From Treponema sp. (GTDB lineage: Bacteria > Spirochaetota > Spirochaetia > Treponematales > Treponemataceae), in assembly GCA_024695475.1 (NCBI GenBank), contig JAILIC010000008.1, positions 43,648 to 107,647 on the forward strand: a DNA stretch of 64,000 nucleotides, read 5' to 3'. Both the position numbers and the translations under genes were made by a program. The notes beneath the pieces were generated by a model. The model searched no databases and was not told where the DNA came from. It saw only the letters and a program-made list of their open reading frames with translations. Shown here in pieces: positions 9,597-19,127 of the stretch (position 1 is the stretch's first letter; each line of letters begins with the position of its first letter).

Positions 9597-10842
9597 CGTT
9601 TATTTTGTCTTCATCAAGACTGCTAAATGCAATACGTAATGTTTTTTCATCGATAGAGATAGTTCCGATACCTTTTTCGTTTAATAATGTAGTACGCAGT
9701 AGTTCTGCGTTTACTCCATTAAGTGACAGGCTCATAAAATATCCAGAGTTAAATGGTAACGGGCGTATCACTTTTGATGAGTGTGTATCTACAAAAGCTC
9801 GTACAAGTGCATAGCGGCGTTCGAGTACTTTTCTAAAAAATGCTTTCTGATGCTCGATAGCTGGGTTAATAAATGCTCTTTGCAGCATAGTTTGTGCAGG
9901 TGTTGAAGAACATGATACAGATGATCGTATGATACCCATCAATTTTGTTGATAATGCTACATACTGTTCTCCTGTCATGCCTTTACAACCGAATGTTATG
10001 AATCCACAACGATATCCCCATGCAAAATCTTCTTTTGTAGGGCCGTCGATTTTGAGAGCAAGTACATTTTCACTGATGTCGGCAAGATATGCAAATAATG
10101 ACTGCTTTTCAATTGCCTCTTCGTAATTAAGACCGAAATAGGCATCGTCACAGACGACAAGCATTTTTGTACCACTATCTGCGGCTCGTTTTATAATTTC
10201 ACATATTGCAAGAGCTTCATCATGAGTAGGGCTGTATCCTGAAGGATTTTGTGGAAAGTTTAAAAGTACAGCTACCGTACCTTTCTTTGCCTGCTTTTGT
10301 ATAGCTTCTTCAAATGACTTCAGGTTAAATCCGTTTTCATTAAATAAGGTAAATCTCTTGAGTTCCGCATTTCGTCGGGCTTCAACAATCAATGCGTAGT
10401 TATCCCATGAAGGATCGGCGACCAGTAAGGGGTGATCTTTGTCGATGAACATATCAGCCATATAGGAGATACCGGCTGTTAGTCCTGGTACAACTACAGG
10501 CAGTGAAATATATTTTCGTTCTAGCAATGGATTCTTTAATAGAATTTTATCTTTCCATGTAGTACGAAGTTCAGGTTGTCCTGCGGTTGGTGCATATGCT
10601 ACCAACTCCCGAGGAGTGAAACTTGGAGCGGTTTCCTGAATACATGGAAGAATTACAGGAGATCCGTTTACCACAGTCATTCCAATTGTTGCATTTGCTG
10701 TTTTTCCTAATTTTTTGGCCTCGGCGCTTTGTGCGATAATGCCTTTTGGAAAATACATTCTTTTCCCAAGATCGGAAAGAAGTGCATCTGCTACAGTATT
10801 TTTTAATACGTTGTTTAATTCTTGTGCTAAAGGGTTTAACAT
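9541..10842 (-). CDS. pyridoxal-phosphate aminotransferase, class I/II
   Basis: A 433-residue aspartate-aminotransferase-fold enzyme. PLP-binding elements visible include NFPQNPSGYSPT, VVCDDAYFGL (the ring-stacking Asp/Tyr region) and ALKIDGPTKEDFAWGYR, where the Schiff-base lysine lies. It probably handles an aromatic or branched-chain amino acid, but the donor cannot be told from sequence. I place the start at ATG 10842, not 10881: a TTGACA-17-AATAAT promoter overlaps the longer version and its start point would fall only about three bases before this ATG. No ribosome-binding site is visible, so the messenger may be leaderless. The downstream lipoprotein gene overlaps its end. Confidence 0.87.
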   Translation of the reverse strand: MLNPLAQELNNVLKNTVADALLSDLGKRMYFPKGIIAQSAEAKKLGKTANATIGMTVVNGSPVILPCIQETAPSFTPRELVAYAPTAGQPELRTTWKDKILLKNPLLERKYISLPVVVPGLTAGISYMADMFIDKDHPLLVADPSWDNYALIVEARRNAELKRFTLFNENGFNLKSFEEAIQKQAKKGTVAVLLNFPQNPSGYSPTHDEALAICEIIKRAADSGTKMLVVCDDAYFGLNYEEAIEKQSLFAYLADISENVLALKIDGPTKEDFAWGYRCGFITFGCKGMTGEQYVALSTKLMGIIRSSVSCSSTPAQTMLQRAFINPAIEHQKAFFRKVLERRYALVRAFVDTHSSKVIRPLPFNSGYFMSLSLNGVNAELLRTTLLNEKGIGTISIDEKTLRIAFSSLDEDKINDVYSAVYETAEKLYSQSH

Positions 10843-10852
10843 GATACAGTAA

Positions 10853-10881
10853 ATTATTAACAAATATATACGTTGTGTCAA
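10853..10881 (-). promoter_or_regulatory. sigma70-type promoter of the aminotransferase gene
   Basis: On the minus strand TTGACA (10876-10881), a 17-base spacer, and AATAAT (10853-10858). Ten bases separate the -10 box from the ATG at 10842, leaving almost no leader. Confidence 0.65.
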
Positions 10882-10919
10882 GCTAATTATGCATAAATAT
10901 GCATTTTTGAGGTAAGAAG

Positions 10920-11942
10920 ATGGAAAAAAATGATATTACACAGGCTGATTTGAACGAATGCCGTGCACTTATTGATCAGTGTCGCAGGGAAGTATCGAAA
11001 AGACTGGTGGGTCAATTGGCTGTGATTGAAGGTATTCTTACTGCGTTTGTTGCTGGAGGACATGTTCTTTTGGAGGGTGTTCCTGGACTTGCAAAAACTT
11101 TGGCAATAAAGACTTTTTCTGAAGTATCTGGATTAGATTTTAAGCGGGTTCAGTTTACTCCTGACTTATTACCTGCAGATGTCTCTGGTACTTTAATTTA
11201 TGATCGAAGTAATGGTTCTTTCACGGTACGTAAAGGACCCGTATTTACTAACGTACTTTTAGCAGATGAAATTAACAGAGCTCCTGCAAAAGTACAATCA
11301 GCGTTACTTGAAGCTATGGCGGAACATCAGGTGACCATAGGCGAGGAAACGTATCCTCTCCCTGATCCATTTTTTGTACTTGCAACACAAAACCCTATAG
11401 AACAAGAGGGTACATACAGTTTGCCTGAAGCTGAGCTTGACCGTTTTTTATTGAAAATAACGGTTCCTTATCCGTCTCCTGCTGAAGAAATTTCTATTGT
11501 AAAGACATCTGGAAAAGCATCGGATATTCCAGTACAACCTATTTTTACGCCTGATGTTTTAAAAAAGTTCCGCCAGTATTTGGATGCGATTGTCTGTGAT
11601 GATGCAATTATTGAATATATTGTTTCATTGATAACGGTAACACGCCCTGTTGTTGAGCATAAGGATTCAATGCATCGATCTGTGAATGTTTTGAAATCTC
11701 AGGATGATATAACAAAGTATATTTCTTACGGGGCTTCTCCTCGTGCAGGTATTGCTTTATTGTTGTGCGCAAAAGTAACTGCTCTTTTTGCAGGACGTTC
11801 ATTTGTCCTGCCTGAAGATATTAAGTCTGTTGCAGCTCCTGTGTTGCGTCATCGACTGGTACTTTCATATGAGGCTGCTGCTGATGGTGTAACAACTGAT
11901 GATCTTATTGCTAAGATATTGGATTTAATGCCGGTTCCGTAA
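10920..11942 (+). CDS. moxR: MoxR-family AAA+ ATPase of the aerotolerance operon
   Basis: A 340-residue MoxR ATPase, thought to act as a chaperone that activates von Willebrand factor A (VWA) domain partners. Walker A is GVPGLAKT, Walker B LLADEINRA, and sensor regions include ATQNPIEQEGTYSLPEAELDRF, which marks the MoxR branch. GAGG seven bases before the ATG is the likely ribosome-binding site. It opens a rightward operon whose next five genes are the usual Bat partners: DUF58, a DUF4381-like protein, BatA, BatB/C and BatD. It is three bases from the DUF58 gene, so they are cotranscribed. Confidence 0.93.
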   Translation: MEKNDITQADLNECRALIDQCRREVSKRLVGQLAVIEGILTAFVAGGHVLLEGVPGLAKTLAIKTFSEVSGLDFKRVQFTPDLLPADVSGTLIYDRSNGSFTVRKGPVFTNVLLADEINRAPAKVQSALLEAMAEHQVTIGEETYPLPDPFFVLATQNPIEQEGTYSLPEAELDRFLLKITVPYPSPAEEISIVKTSGKASDIPVQPIFTPDVLKKFRQYLDAIVCDDAIIEYIVSLITVTRPVVEHKDSMHRSVNVLKSQDDITKYISYGASPRAGIALLLCAKVTALFAGRSFVLPEDIKSVAAPVLRHRLVLSYEAAADGVTTDDLIAKILDLMPVP

Positions 11943-11945
11943 TCT

Positions 11946-12839
11946 ATGAAACGCTCTCTTTTTATTGGACATGAGTCTCTGGTCCGACGGGCTACTTTAT
12001 TACGATTGACTGCTCGTACTCTTGCAGAAAGTATGCGAGGTGGTGGATTTAAGTCATTGTATAAAGGACAGGGAATTACCTTTGATGGGGTACGTGAATA
12101 TTTACCTGGTGATGATGTACGTTCTATTGATTGGAATGTTACTGCTCGTATGGACAAACCTTTTGTTAAGCAATTTGAGGAAGAAAAAGAGTTACCTGTT
12201 TTTTTGGTTGTCGATTGTTCTTTGTCTATGGATACAGGGGGGGGCGGATGTTCTCGTTTACAGACTGCTTGCGAAACAGGAGCTTTGTTGACGCTTGCTG
12301 CGGAGCTTAATTCCAGTCCTGTTGGGGCTGTTTTTTTTGACGGATCCATACTTTATTCTGTATCACCTAAAAGGGGATTTGAACAAACAATGGCATTGCT
12401 TAAGCGTTTTGATACAATTCCTGCTCGAAAAGAGCGTGGCTCATTTTTGGGGAAGGCATTGACCGGAACTGGAAAGTTGTTGCGTCAGAGATCGCTTGTA
12501 TTTATTCTTTCTGATTTTCGTTGTACGGGATGGGAACAACCTTTTGCTCTGCTTGCGTCAAAACATGATGTTGTTGCCATTTGTATTACCGATGAGCAAG
12601 ATAAAGCGTTACCAGATTGTGGTACCGTATCTTTTTATGATGTGGAATCGGAAAAAGGTGTTTTATTGCCGACATCGGTAGATGATTTTAAAACTGCCTG
12701 GTCAACTACATATCGTAAGCGTATTGATGCCTGGAAAAAACTTTGTAGGCGTAGAGCTGGATTCCCTGTTGTACTGTCAACTTCAGACTCAATTGATCAG
12801 ACACTTGCTGCCTTTTTTAGCCAACGGGAACGGGTTTGA
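11946..12839 (+). CDS. DUF58 domain protein of the Bat operon
   Basis: A 297-residue cytosolic protein with the DUF58 signature YLPGDDVRSIDWNVTARMD followed by a VWA-like fold that begins FLVVDCSLSM (a near-complete MIDAS metal site). DUF58 proteins are constant partners of MoxR ATPases and probably recruit or are remodelled by them. It begins three bases after the moxR stop and is followed one base later by the DUF4381-like gene. Upstream of the ATG no strong ribosome-binding site is visible, so translational coupling to moxR is likely. Confidence 0.9.
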   Translation: MKRSLFIGHESLVRRATLLRLTARTLAESMRGGGFKSLYKGQGITFDGVREYLPGDDVRSIDWNVTARMDKPFVKQFEEEKELPVFLVVDCSLSMDTGGGGCSRLQTACETGALLTLAAELNSSPVGAVFFDGSILYSVSPKRGFEQTMALLKRFDTIPARKERGSFLGKALTGTGKLLRQRSLVFILSDFRCTGWEQPFALLASKHDVVAICITDEQDKALPDCGTVSFYDVESEKGVLLPTSVDDFKTAWSTTYRKRIDAWKKLCRRRAGFPVVLSTSDSIDQTLAAFFSQRERV

Positions 12840-12840
12840 T

Positions 12841-13842
12841 ATGAAAACTAAAAGTAAAAAATGGTATTTTATATACATCATTTTTGCAGTTATGCTTTTT
12901 CCGGCTTCGTATGTCTCTGCTCTGGATCTTGAAAAGGTTTCTCAGATAGTCATGCCTAAAGATATTTATGTGGGAGACCCTGCTGAAATACACTTTTCAT
13001 TTGAATCACCAGAATCTCTATTGCAAGAAGGGGTATCTTTAGTGACGTTACACAACGATGCTCATTTTTTTGCAGGGTTGGTTGATGATTGTTCGATTAA
13101 AACTATGACGTTGCAAAGAACAAATAGATATTATGTGCTTGTTATCCAGTTTGTCCCTTGGAGAACGGGTAATATTACCATTCCTGCCTTTGATTTGTGT
13201 GATATGATTCCGGCAGAAAGTAGAGCGTATGATGCATCTGTTTTTGTAAAACTGGAGCCTGTTACTATAGCTTCGCTTGCAGAAAAGGGGGGCTATACGA
13301 CATTACGACCTGTTTTTCCTCCCTTGTTGCTGCCTGGTACGAGTTATATTGTTTATGTATGTGTCATTGTCCTTATAATACTGTGCATAATAGTGGTACG
13401 TATTTTATTACATTTTCATCATATCATGGCTAAAATGCGCAGTTTGATTACTCTCATGAAGTATCGCCATAATGCAGCCGGCGCGGTTCGTGAATTACGA
13501 AAAACGTCACGGCTTGGTACTTCTGTGTCTGAATCTGTTGTGTGCGAACGCATTGAAAAAACGCTTCGAGGGTATCTGTCGTATCGTTTTGCGTATCCTT
13601 TTGAAAGTGTCACAGCAGATCGGCTGTCGGGCTGTTTTACGGAAGATATTATGGCCGGCATGATATCAGAAGAACAGCTTGCGGGCATAGAACATCTTTG
13701 TGCCTTATTTGCTCGTTGTGACTATATCAGGTTTGCTCAAAACTCCGTGCAACAACCTGAGCTACAAGAGCATGAGCGATCTTTGCTGCTTACAGAAGCA
13801 ATTGGTTGTATCCGTTTTTTTGAAGGTGGTAGTAATGCCTGA
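12841..13842 (+). CDS. DUF4381-like membrane protein of the Bat operon
   Basis: A 333-residue protein with an N-terminal signal sequence (MKTKSKKWYFIYIIFAVMLF, cleavage near VSA), an extracytoplasmic beta-rich region to about 165, one membrane helix (VYVCVIVLIILCIIVVRILL) and a cytosolic helical tail. The position between DUF58 and BatA is the one usually held by DUF4381 proteins, and I rely on that and the layout. The frame is open further upstream, but the ATG at 12841, immediately after the DUF58 stop, begins the signal peptide and is the better start. Its end overlaps batA by eight bases. Confidence 0.8.
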   Translation: MKTKSKKWYFIYIIFAVMLFPASYVSALDLEKVSQIVMPKDIYVGDPAEIHFSFESPESLLQEGVSLVTLHNDAHFFAGLVDDCSIKTMTLQRTNRYYVLVIQFVPWRTGNITIPAFDLCDMIPAESRAYDASVFVKLEPVTIASLAEKGGYTTLRPVFPPLLLPGTSYIVYVCVIVLIILCIIVVRILLHFHHIMAKMRSLITLMKYRHNAAGAVRELRKTSRLGTSVSESVVCERIEKTLRGYLSYRFAYPFESVTADRLSGCFTEDIMAGMISEEQLAGIEHLCALFARCDYIRFAQNSVQQPELQEHERSLLLTEAIGCIRFFEGGSNA

Positions 13843-14836
13843 TTTTATTTATCCAGGAGCCTTCGCGTTGCTGCTGGGCATACCATTTGTCTATATATTG
13901 CGTTCTCTAAAATTATTTTCACGTATATCATTTCCTTTGATACTCCAGGATTGGGGTGGTAAATTATTTGTTTGGAATAATCGTCCTGCTGCATTCGCGC
14001 GTTTGCTTTCTTCTGGCTGTGTAATCATTGGGTATATATGTCTGGTAATTGCAGTAGCTAATCCTGTCATACATCATGAGGAGCGTGTATATACTTCGCG
14101 TGGTGCGGACATTGTTTTTGTGTTGGATACAAGCCCCTCTATGGCTGCCAGGGATATTGGTTCTATGACACGTCTGGATAATGCACGACAGGCGATACAT
14201 ACGTTTGTTGAACAAAATACCGGTGTGTCGTTTGGACTTGTTGTTATGGCTAGCGAGGCTGCGGTAGTAGTTCCTCCGACAATGGATACACTGTCGTTTT
14301 TTGATAAACTTGATAGTATTGTTGTTGGAGAGTGGGGATCAGGTTCTGCTATTGGTACGGGGCTTTCGACGGCTGTATATCATTTGGTAGCATCTCAGGC
14401 CCCAAAAAAATGTATTGTTCTTATTACAGATGGCGAAAATAATGCTGGCTTTATTCATCCTGAGACAGCGGCTTTATTAGCTTCTAAATATGAAATTGCG
14501 GTCTATTTACTTGGTATTGGAACTAACGGAAGTGTTCCGTTTGAATATGTTGATCCGACGACGGGCAGAGTATATTCGGGAATGTTTGACTCATCTTTTG
14601 ATACACGTTCTCTGGAACAAATTGCGCTCGCCGGTAATGGTAGATATTACAACGTGCAGAATGTAGAAGATTTATCTTCTGTGTTGGGTACAATTGCGCG
14701 TCATGAGCGGGTGGTACAGTCTTATTATATGAAAGTAAATGATTTTTACTATTATGATAGGTTTGTTTTAATAGCTTTGATAGCCTTTTCTTTAGCATGG
14801 TGTATAAGACGTCTCTATTTAAAGGAGGTCGTGTAA
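13835..14836 (+). CDS. batA: BatA, membrane VWA-domain protein
   Basis: A 333-residue inner-membrane protein with two N-terminal membrane helices, a VWA domain with the metal-ion site motif DTSPS (FVLDTSPSMAARD) and the later T and D residues (ITDGENNAG), and a C-terminal membrane helix (FVLIALIAFSLAWCIRRLYL). Bat proteins are needed for oxidative and envelope stress tolerance in Bacteroides and Leptospira. The start at ATG 13835 overlaps the preceding gene by eight bases and begins the typical MPDFIYPGAF membrane segment. AAAGGAGG at its end supplies the ribosome-binding site for the following batB gene, which starts right after its stop. Confidence 0.9.
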   Translation: MPDFIYPGAFALLLGIPFVYILRSLKLFSRISFPLILQDWGGKLFVWNNRPAAFARLLSSGCVIIGYICLVIAVANPVIHHEERVYTSRGADIVFVLDTSPSMAARDIGSMTRLDNARQAIHTFVEQNTGVSFGLVVMASEAAVVVPPTMDTLSFFDKLDSIVVGEWGSGSAIGTGLSTAVYHLVASQAPKKCIVLITDGENNAGFIHPETAALLASKYEIAVYLLGIGTNGSVPFEYVDPTTGRVYSGMFDSSFDTRSLEQIALAGNGRYYNVQNVEDLSSVLGTIARHERVVQSYYMKVNDFYYYDRFVLIALIAFSLAWCIRRLYLKEVV

Positions 14837-16438
14837 ATGAGTATTAGCGTTGAACGTTCGTATGCTTTTTTTGCCTTGTTAGTACTGCCTCCTGTGCTGT
14901 TGTATGTGATATATCGATATTCGGTAATTGTCAAAGCTTTTGGTGGGCTTTTGGGTACTCATTCGTTGTCACGTTTTATGCATGTATATAAAATACGAAC
15001 TTTTTGTTTTGTATTTTGCTGGTGTATGTTGGTGTGTGCTTATGCTGGTATTTCTTGGGGAACAGTATCGGTGCCAGTACAACGTGGTGGTAATGCAGTT
15101 GTATTTGTGTTTGATATTTCGCATAGTATGGAAGCTCCTGATATGCCAGGAAGAGCAACACGCCTTTCTGCAGCATCGCAATATGCACGTATGCTGCTTC
15201 CCAAGCTGAAAGGAAACGCTGTCGCAGTTATCGTCACTAAGGGTGATGGTATACAGATGCTTCCTCTGACAGAAGATATGGTTGCATTGGATAATCTGTT
15301 AGCCAATTTGAGCCCTAATATGAGTTCTGCCGTTGGATCGAGTTTGGGAAAGGGTATAAAAGCTGCTATACGTGCTTTTCCGGCTAATATAGCACAAAAG
15401 CAATCGATCTGGGTATTTACTGATGGTGATGAGACTGATGGGGCATTGGTAGGTGCATTACACGAGGCGGTGACGTATGGTATTTCTGTATCAATAGTAG
15501 GTTTTGGGCAAGAAAAAGAAACTGAGGTACTTGCTGGAGATGGTGTTACAAAAGTGAAGACAGCGTTGCGCTCTGATCGTATTCAGAAAAGTATAGAAAG
15601 CATACAAAAAAATACAGTTTCGTCTATCAGATATATAGGTGCATTACATGACGGTTCTGCTCTGACACTGCTGCAGGATATATCATCGGATACGACAGAT
15701 GGTGTTGTTGGCTTTGAAACGGAACGTGTTGATAGACATGGCATATTTCTGGTTCTAGCATTGATTTCTTTTATTGTTGGTTGCATTAGTAATGAACTGG
15801 ATGTTAGTGCGGTGGCTCGTAAATTAAAATCAGTACTTTCTATAGGAACTGTCTTTACTATTTTGGTACTGTTTACTTCTTGTCGTATTGATGTGCCTGC
15901 TTCAACGAAAATATTGCAAAGCTCGTGGAACTGGCATCAAAAAAAATATCGTCAAGCAACTTCTTGTTTTTTGCAAGCAAAGGAAAATGCTTTGGAAATG
16001 AATAATGAAGAAGTACTCCTTTATGCGCGTTACGGTTTGGGTACTACCTATATCATGATGAATGAAGATGCCGCGGCTTATGATTACTTTACTTCCATAT
16101 CAGAGCAGGCTCCTGATTCATTGCGATTTGCTTCGTTTTATAATTTGGGAATTATAGCATATCGCAAAGGTGATTTTACTACTGCTGTAAATTGTTTTAA
16201 GGCTGCATTACGTATTAATAATACAAATACCAATGCAAAAATTAATTTAGAATTAGCCGAGGGACAGATGGTTTCAAAACGTTCACAGGGAGAAAATTCT
16301 GTTGCTCGAAGTGTTTCTGAAAATAAAGAGCAAGCCTCGCTTGAGGAAAATGTACTTTTTTCTAGAATACGAGAAAGTGAGAATAAACAATGGAAAAATC
16401 AAGATCCGATACCTCAGACTTCTGCACTCGATTACTAA
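14837..16438 (+). CDS. batB: BatB-BatC fusion: VWA domain plus TPR domain
   Basis: A 533-residue protein. Residues 1-80 hold two membrane helices, and about 90-290 a VWA domain with the metal site DISHS and the TDGDETDG loop. Another helix lies near 300-320. Next comes a second hydrophobic stretch ending in LFTSC, and then two or more TPR repeats (about 375-475; for example FYNLGIIAYRKGDFTTAVNCF). BatC in other genomes is a separate TPR protein, often exported; here it is joined to BatB and a lipobox-like sequence survives at the junction. It starts directly after batA and overlaps batD by 49 bases. Confidence 0.87.
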   Translation: MSISVERSYAFFALLVLPPVLLYVIYRYSVIVKAFGGLLGTHSLSRFMHVYKIRTFCFVFCWCMLVCAYAGISWGTVSVPVQRGGNAVVFVFDISHSMEAPDMPGRATRLSAASQYARMLLPKLKGNAVAVIVTKGDGIQMLPLTEDMVALDNLLANLSPNMSSAVGSSLGKGIKAAIRAFPANIAQKQSIWVFTDGDETDGALVGALHEAVTYGISVSIVGFGQEKETEVLAGDGVTKVKTALRSDRIQKSIESIQKNTVSSIRYIGALHDGSALTLLQDISSDTTDGVVGFETERVDRHGIFLVLALISFIVGCISNELDVSAVARKLKSVLSIGTVFTILVLFTSCRIDVPASTKILQSSWNWHQKKYRQATSCFLQAKENALEMNNEEVLLYARYGLGTTYIMMNEDAAAYDYFTSISEQAPDSLRFASFYNLGIIAYRKGDFTTAVNCFKAALRINNTNTNAKINLELAEGQMVSKRSQGENSVARSVSENKEQASLEENVLFSRIRESENKQWKNQDPIPQTSALDY

Positions 16439-17844
16439 TTGTCTGTGGATTGTTTTTTTTGCTGTTTTCTCAACAACCCTTTGCTCAACGGATAAATAAA
16501 CGTGTCATCAGGGCTTTGAGAATAACACCTATTTCGACTTCTGGTTTTACGGACACGCAAAATGGATTTGCTATTTCTATTCCAGGGGCGATGCCAGAAG
16601 ATATACAATTGGGACCACAATCATTACCGGAGGGGGTATCCTTAGTTTCTTCAAGGCAATCGGTGTATTCTACAGGAACAGAATCGGTAATGGGTACTCA
16701 GGTGACATTATTGTATGTGTTTTCAGAGCCTGGAGAATATGTGCTGTCTCCTATAATTTTTTATATCAGAGGTGAAAAGTATCAATTTCCTTTTGATCCT
16801 ATTAAGATTACAGAAGATCCTGCTACGGTTATGCCTCGCTTATTTATTCATTTTACTCATGGTGTGTATTCTGATGATGCAGAATACGAGGTGGTAAAGG
16901 AAATTTCTGATAGGACACCGATAAAAGGTGCTCATGCGGTAGTAGGTACCCCCGTTAAGTTTGTTATTTATATTCAGTATGCCGTACAAATTCTAAAATG
17001 TGATTGGAAATTGCAAAAAGGTGCTCTTTGTACACAAACTAATGAATATGAAATAACAAAAGGCCACAATCGTGGGTCTATATTTTCAGAACAAAAAATT
17101 CCTGTGGCAGAGTTTGAGTGGGAACCTTTGACAGAAGGTGACTGGAATTTACCGCCAATGGTTATTACAGCCAGTGCATATAATGGTTCTCGTGTGGAAC
17201 TGACGTTGCCAAGATCTGTGATACCTGTTGTGCAAAATGCAAATCAGGATACTGCTCAAACACAAGTGACAACTACCAATCTGCAAAATATACCTGAGAT
17301 GTTTTCTTCTGCATTTGTTGAAGAAGAACATCCAGTGCCTGCTATTGTTGTATCAGATAATGGGTTGGATTGTGCTAATCTTGCAGCGCTGCGTATTGAA
17401 GAACGCCACTCCTTGCCATTTTCGTCTGTGGTTTACCGCAGAAAACAGCTTGAAAAAGATGCAGGTATCGTTTCTTCTGAAAATGAAACAAGTGTATTGT
17501 TACGTACTATTGTCATATGTGTTTTTATTATATGTGGTATAGCGTGTGTGCTTTCAGTAGTTGCTAAAAAATTGCATTTTATCGTAATAACATTTGTTCT
17601 GTTATTATGTTTGTGTACTGGTATTGCCTATTTACAGATACAACTGCACCATACCTATGGTATTTTTGCAGGTGGCTCATTGTATTCAATACCAGAAGAA
17701 ACTGCCTCTGAAGCTTCTGATTTTACAGCAATAACAGTTGGCTCCCGTGTTGAAATATTGGAACATCCAGGAGCTTGGATGTATATACAATTTAATGGTA
17801 CTGGTGGCTGGGTAAAAAGCAATCAGATATATGTTATTAAGTAG
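16390..17844 (+). CDS. batD: BatD-like protein with C-terminal SH3 domain
   Basis: A 484-residue exported protein. The signal peptide is residues 1-33 (CGLFFLLFSQQPFA), the large beta-rich region to about 370 matches the BatD type (immunoglobulin-like repeats), two membrane helices follow (about 375-395 and 402-425), and the last 60 residues form a bacterial SH3 unit ending in GTGGWVKSNQIYVI. SH3 units usually bind peptidoglycan or peptides, so the complex may touch the cell wall. The 49-base overlap with the preceding gene is genuine because the signal peptide begins inside it. It closes the Bat genes; the Smr gene follows 16 bases later. Confidence 0.85.
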   Translation: MEKSRSDTSDFCTRLLIVCGLFFLLFSQQPFAQRINKRVIRALRITPISTSGFTDTQNGFAISIPGAMPEDIQLGPQSLPEGVSLVSSRQSVYSTGTESVMGTQVTLLYVFSEPGEYVLSPIIFYIRGEKYQFPFDPIKITEDPATVMPRLFIHFTHGVYSDDAEYEVVKEISDRTPIKGAHAVVGTPVKFVIYIQYAVQILKCDWKLQKGALCTQTNEYEITKGHNRGSIFSEQKIPVAEFEWEPLTEGDWNLPPMVITASAYNGSRVELTLPRSVIPVVQNANQDTAQTQVTTTNLQNIPEMFSSAFVEEEHPVPAIVVSDNGLDCANLAALRIEERHSLPFSSVVYRRKQLEKDAGIVSSENETSVLLRTIVICVFIICGIACVLSVVAKKLHFIVITFVLLLCLCTGIAYLQIQLHHTYGIFAGGSLYSIPEETASEASDFTAITVGSRVEILEHPGAWMYIQFNGTGGWVKSNQIYVIK

Positions 17845-17860
17845 AAAGTAAGGACGGTAC

Positions 17861-18427
17861 ATGATGGATTTTGGTGATATTTTATCACAGTGGGATACAC
17901 AGCAGCGGGAGGCCAAAAAAAAGCCTAAACAAACACAGCCTCAGATATCGCATAAAAAGCCAAATGCCCCTACAAAGGAAGAAAAGGAGGCGGCTCGTCA
18001 GGGCTATACATATGAGCAGCTGATGAAAAAGCAGGCAGAGACGTCCGTCACCCCTATGGAATTATGGTTGCGCCGATATGGTACGGTTGATAAAGATGCG
18101 GCTGCAGAAGAGTATTATGAACAGACTAAAATGGAAAGCCGTGAGTATCTGCGGGTGATGAAGCCTGAGGCTCGAATTGATTTACATGGTTTAACACGAG
18201 AAGAAGCATGGGCGCGCCTTGCAGCCTTTGTTACAGAGAGTAAGAATCGGGGCTTGAAAAAAATACTGATTATTCATGGTAAGGGTAATCACTCTCATGG
18301 CAGTGATCCTGTTTTAGGAGAAATGGTTCATACTTTTATAGAACAGGATAAGCGTTTGGGTAGTTCTGGACATCCAGACCGATCAATGGGTGGTACTGGT
18401 GCTACATGGGTTATCATAAAACGATAA
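17861..18427 (+). CDS. Smr-domain protein
   Basis: A 188-residue protein with an N-terminal lysine- and glutamine-rich, probably flexible, half and a C-terminal Smr domain: [15 protein letters not shown] and [11 protein letters not shown] are the two hallmark motifs of the MutS2/SmrA fold, a nicking or RNA-cleaving nuclease unit. The last part closes with [14 protein letters not shown] six bases before the ATG supports the start. It lies 16 bases after batD on the same strand and probably belongs to the tail of that transcript. Its substrate is unknown. Confidence 0.88.
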   Translation: MMDFGDILSQWDTQQREAKKKPKQTQPQISHKKPNAPTKEEKEAARQGYTYEQLMKKQAETSVTPMELWLRRYGTVDKDAAAEEYYEQTKMESREYLRVMKPEARIDLHGLTREEAWARLAAFVTESKNRGLKKILIIHGKGNHSHGSDPVLGEMVHTFIEQDKRLGSSGHPDRSMGGTGATWVIIKR

Positions 18428-18488
18428 ATTTTTGTTTTTTGCGCTTTTTTTTGTTGTAACAAGTATAGGAATTGGGTATTTTTTAAGT

Positions 18489-19073
18489 ATGGAAGATTTA
18501 TATCAGGTACTCGGAGTTTCAAAAACAGCATCTGCTGATGAAATAAAAAAAGCGTATCGTGATTTAGCATTCAAATATCATCCTGATAGAAATCCTGGTG
18601 ATAAGGACGCTGAGGAACAATTCAAGAGTATTAGTGCTGCTTATTCAGTATTAGGGGATGAAGAAAAACGTGCCCAATATGATCAATACGGGCAATATGG
18701 TTCTCAAAATGCATATACGCAACAGAACGCATATACTCATGCATATTATGGTGGTTACAATACTCAGCAAGATGAAGATCCGTATTGGCAATGGTTTACT
18801 AATTTTCAAAACCAAGGTCGTCAGCAAAATAGTAATTACCGATATACCTATTCTTGGTCATCAGAACCTCCAAAAGCACCAACACGTTCAGAAGCTTTGG
18901 TGTCATTTGTAAGTAAAGCAGTGACATTTGCAATGGGATTATACTTATTCCGTTTTTCTTGGATTTTATTACCCATAGGACCATTTTTGTGCATTGCAGC
19001 TATTGTTAATGGTTTTACCGGTATGACAAGAGCATTTAAGTATATCTTTACGAGCGAAAATACAAAGAAATAA
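18489..19073 (+). CDS. J-domain protein with C-terminal membrane segment
   Basis: A 194-residue protein whose first 70 residues are a DnaJ domain with intact HPD (KYHPDRN), followed by a Gln/Tyr/Asn-rich linker (about 70-125) and a hydrophobic C-terminal half (about 140-185) likely spanning the membrane. It lacks the zinc-finger and substrate domains of DnaJ, so it is a specialised co-chaperone that would recruit DnaK to the membrane. The open frame begins earlier at a TTG without a ribosome-binding site; the ATG at 18489 begins the conserved J domain. It ends at a strong bidirectional terminator. Confidence 0.87.
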   Translation: MEDLYQVLGVSKTASADEIKKAYRDLAFKYHPDRNPGDKDAEEQFKSISAAYSVLGDEEKRAQYDQYGQYGSQNAYTQQNAYTHAYYGGYNTQQDEDPYWQWFTNFQNQGRQQNSNYRYTYSWSSEPPKAPTRSEALVSFVSKAVTFAMGLYLFRFSWILLPIGPFLCIAAIVNGFTGMTRAFKYIFTSENTKK

Positions 19074-19075
19074 AA

Positions 19076-19110
19076 AAAAGGAACCATGTTTACGGCAACA
19101 GGTTCCTTTT
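19076..19110. terminator. bidirectional intrinsic terminator between the J-domain gene and infA
   Basis: Perfect 10-base stem AAAAGGAACC (19076-19085) and GGTTCCTTTT (19101-19110) with a 15-base loop; A-run and T-run let it work on both strands for the convergent genes. Confidence 0.85.
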
Positions 19111-19127
19111 GGACGTGTAAATAATAA

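Noticed and set aside
18432..18488. N-terminal membrane helix of the J-domain protein
   Set aside because: Would need a TTG start without ribosome-binding site; the J domain begins at the ATG 18489.
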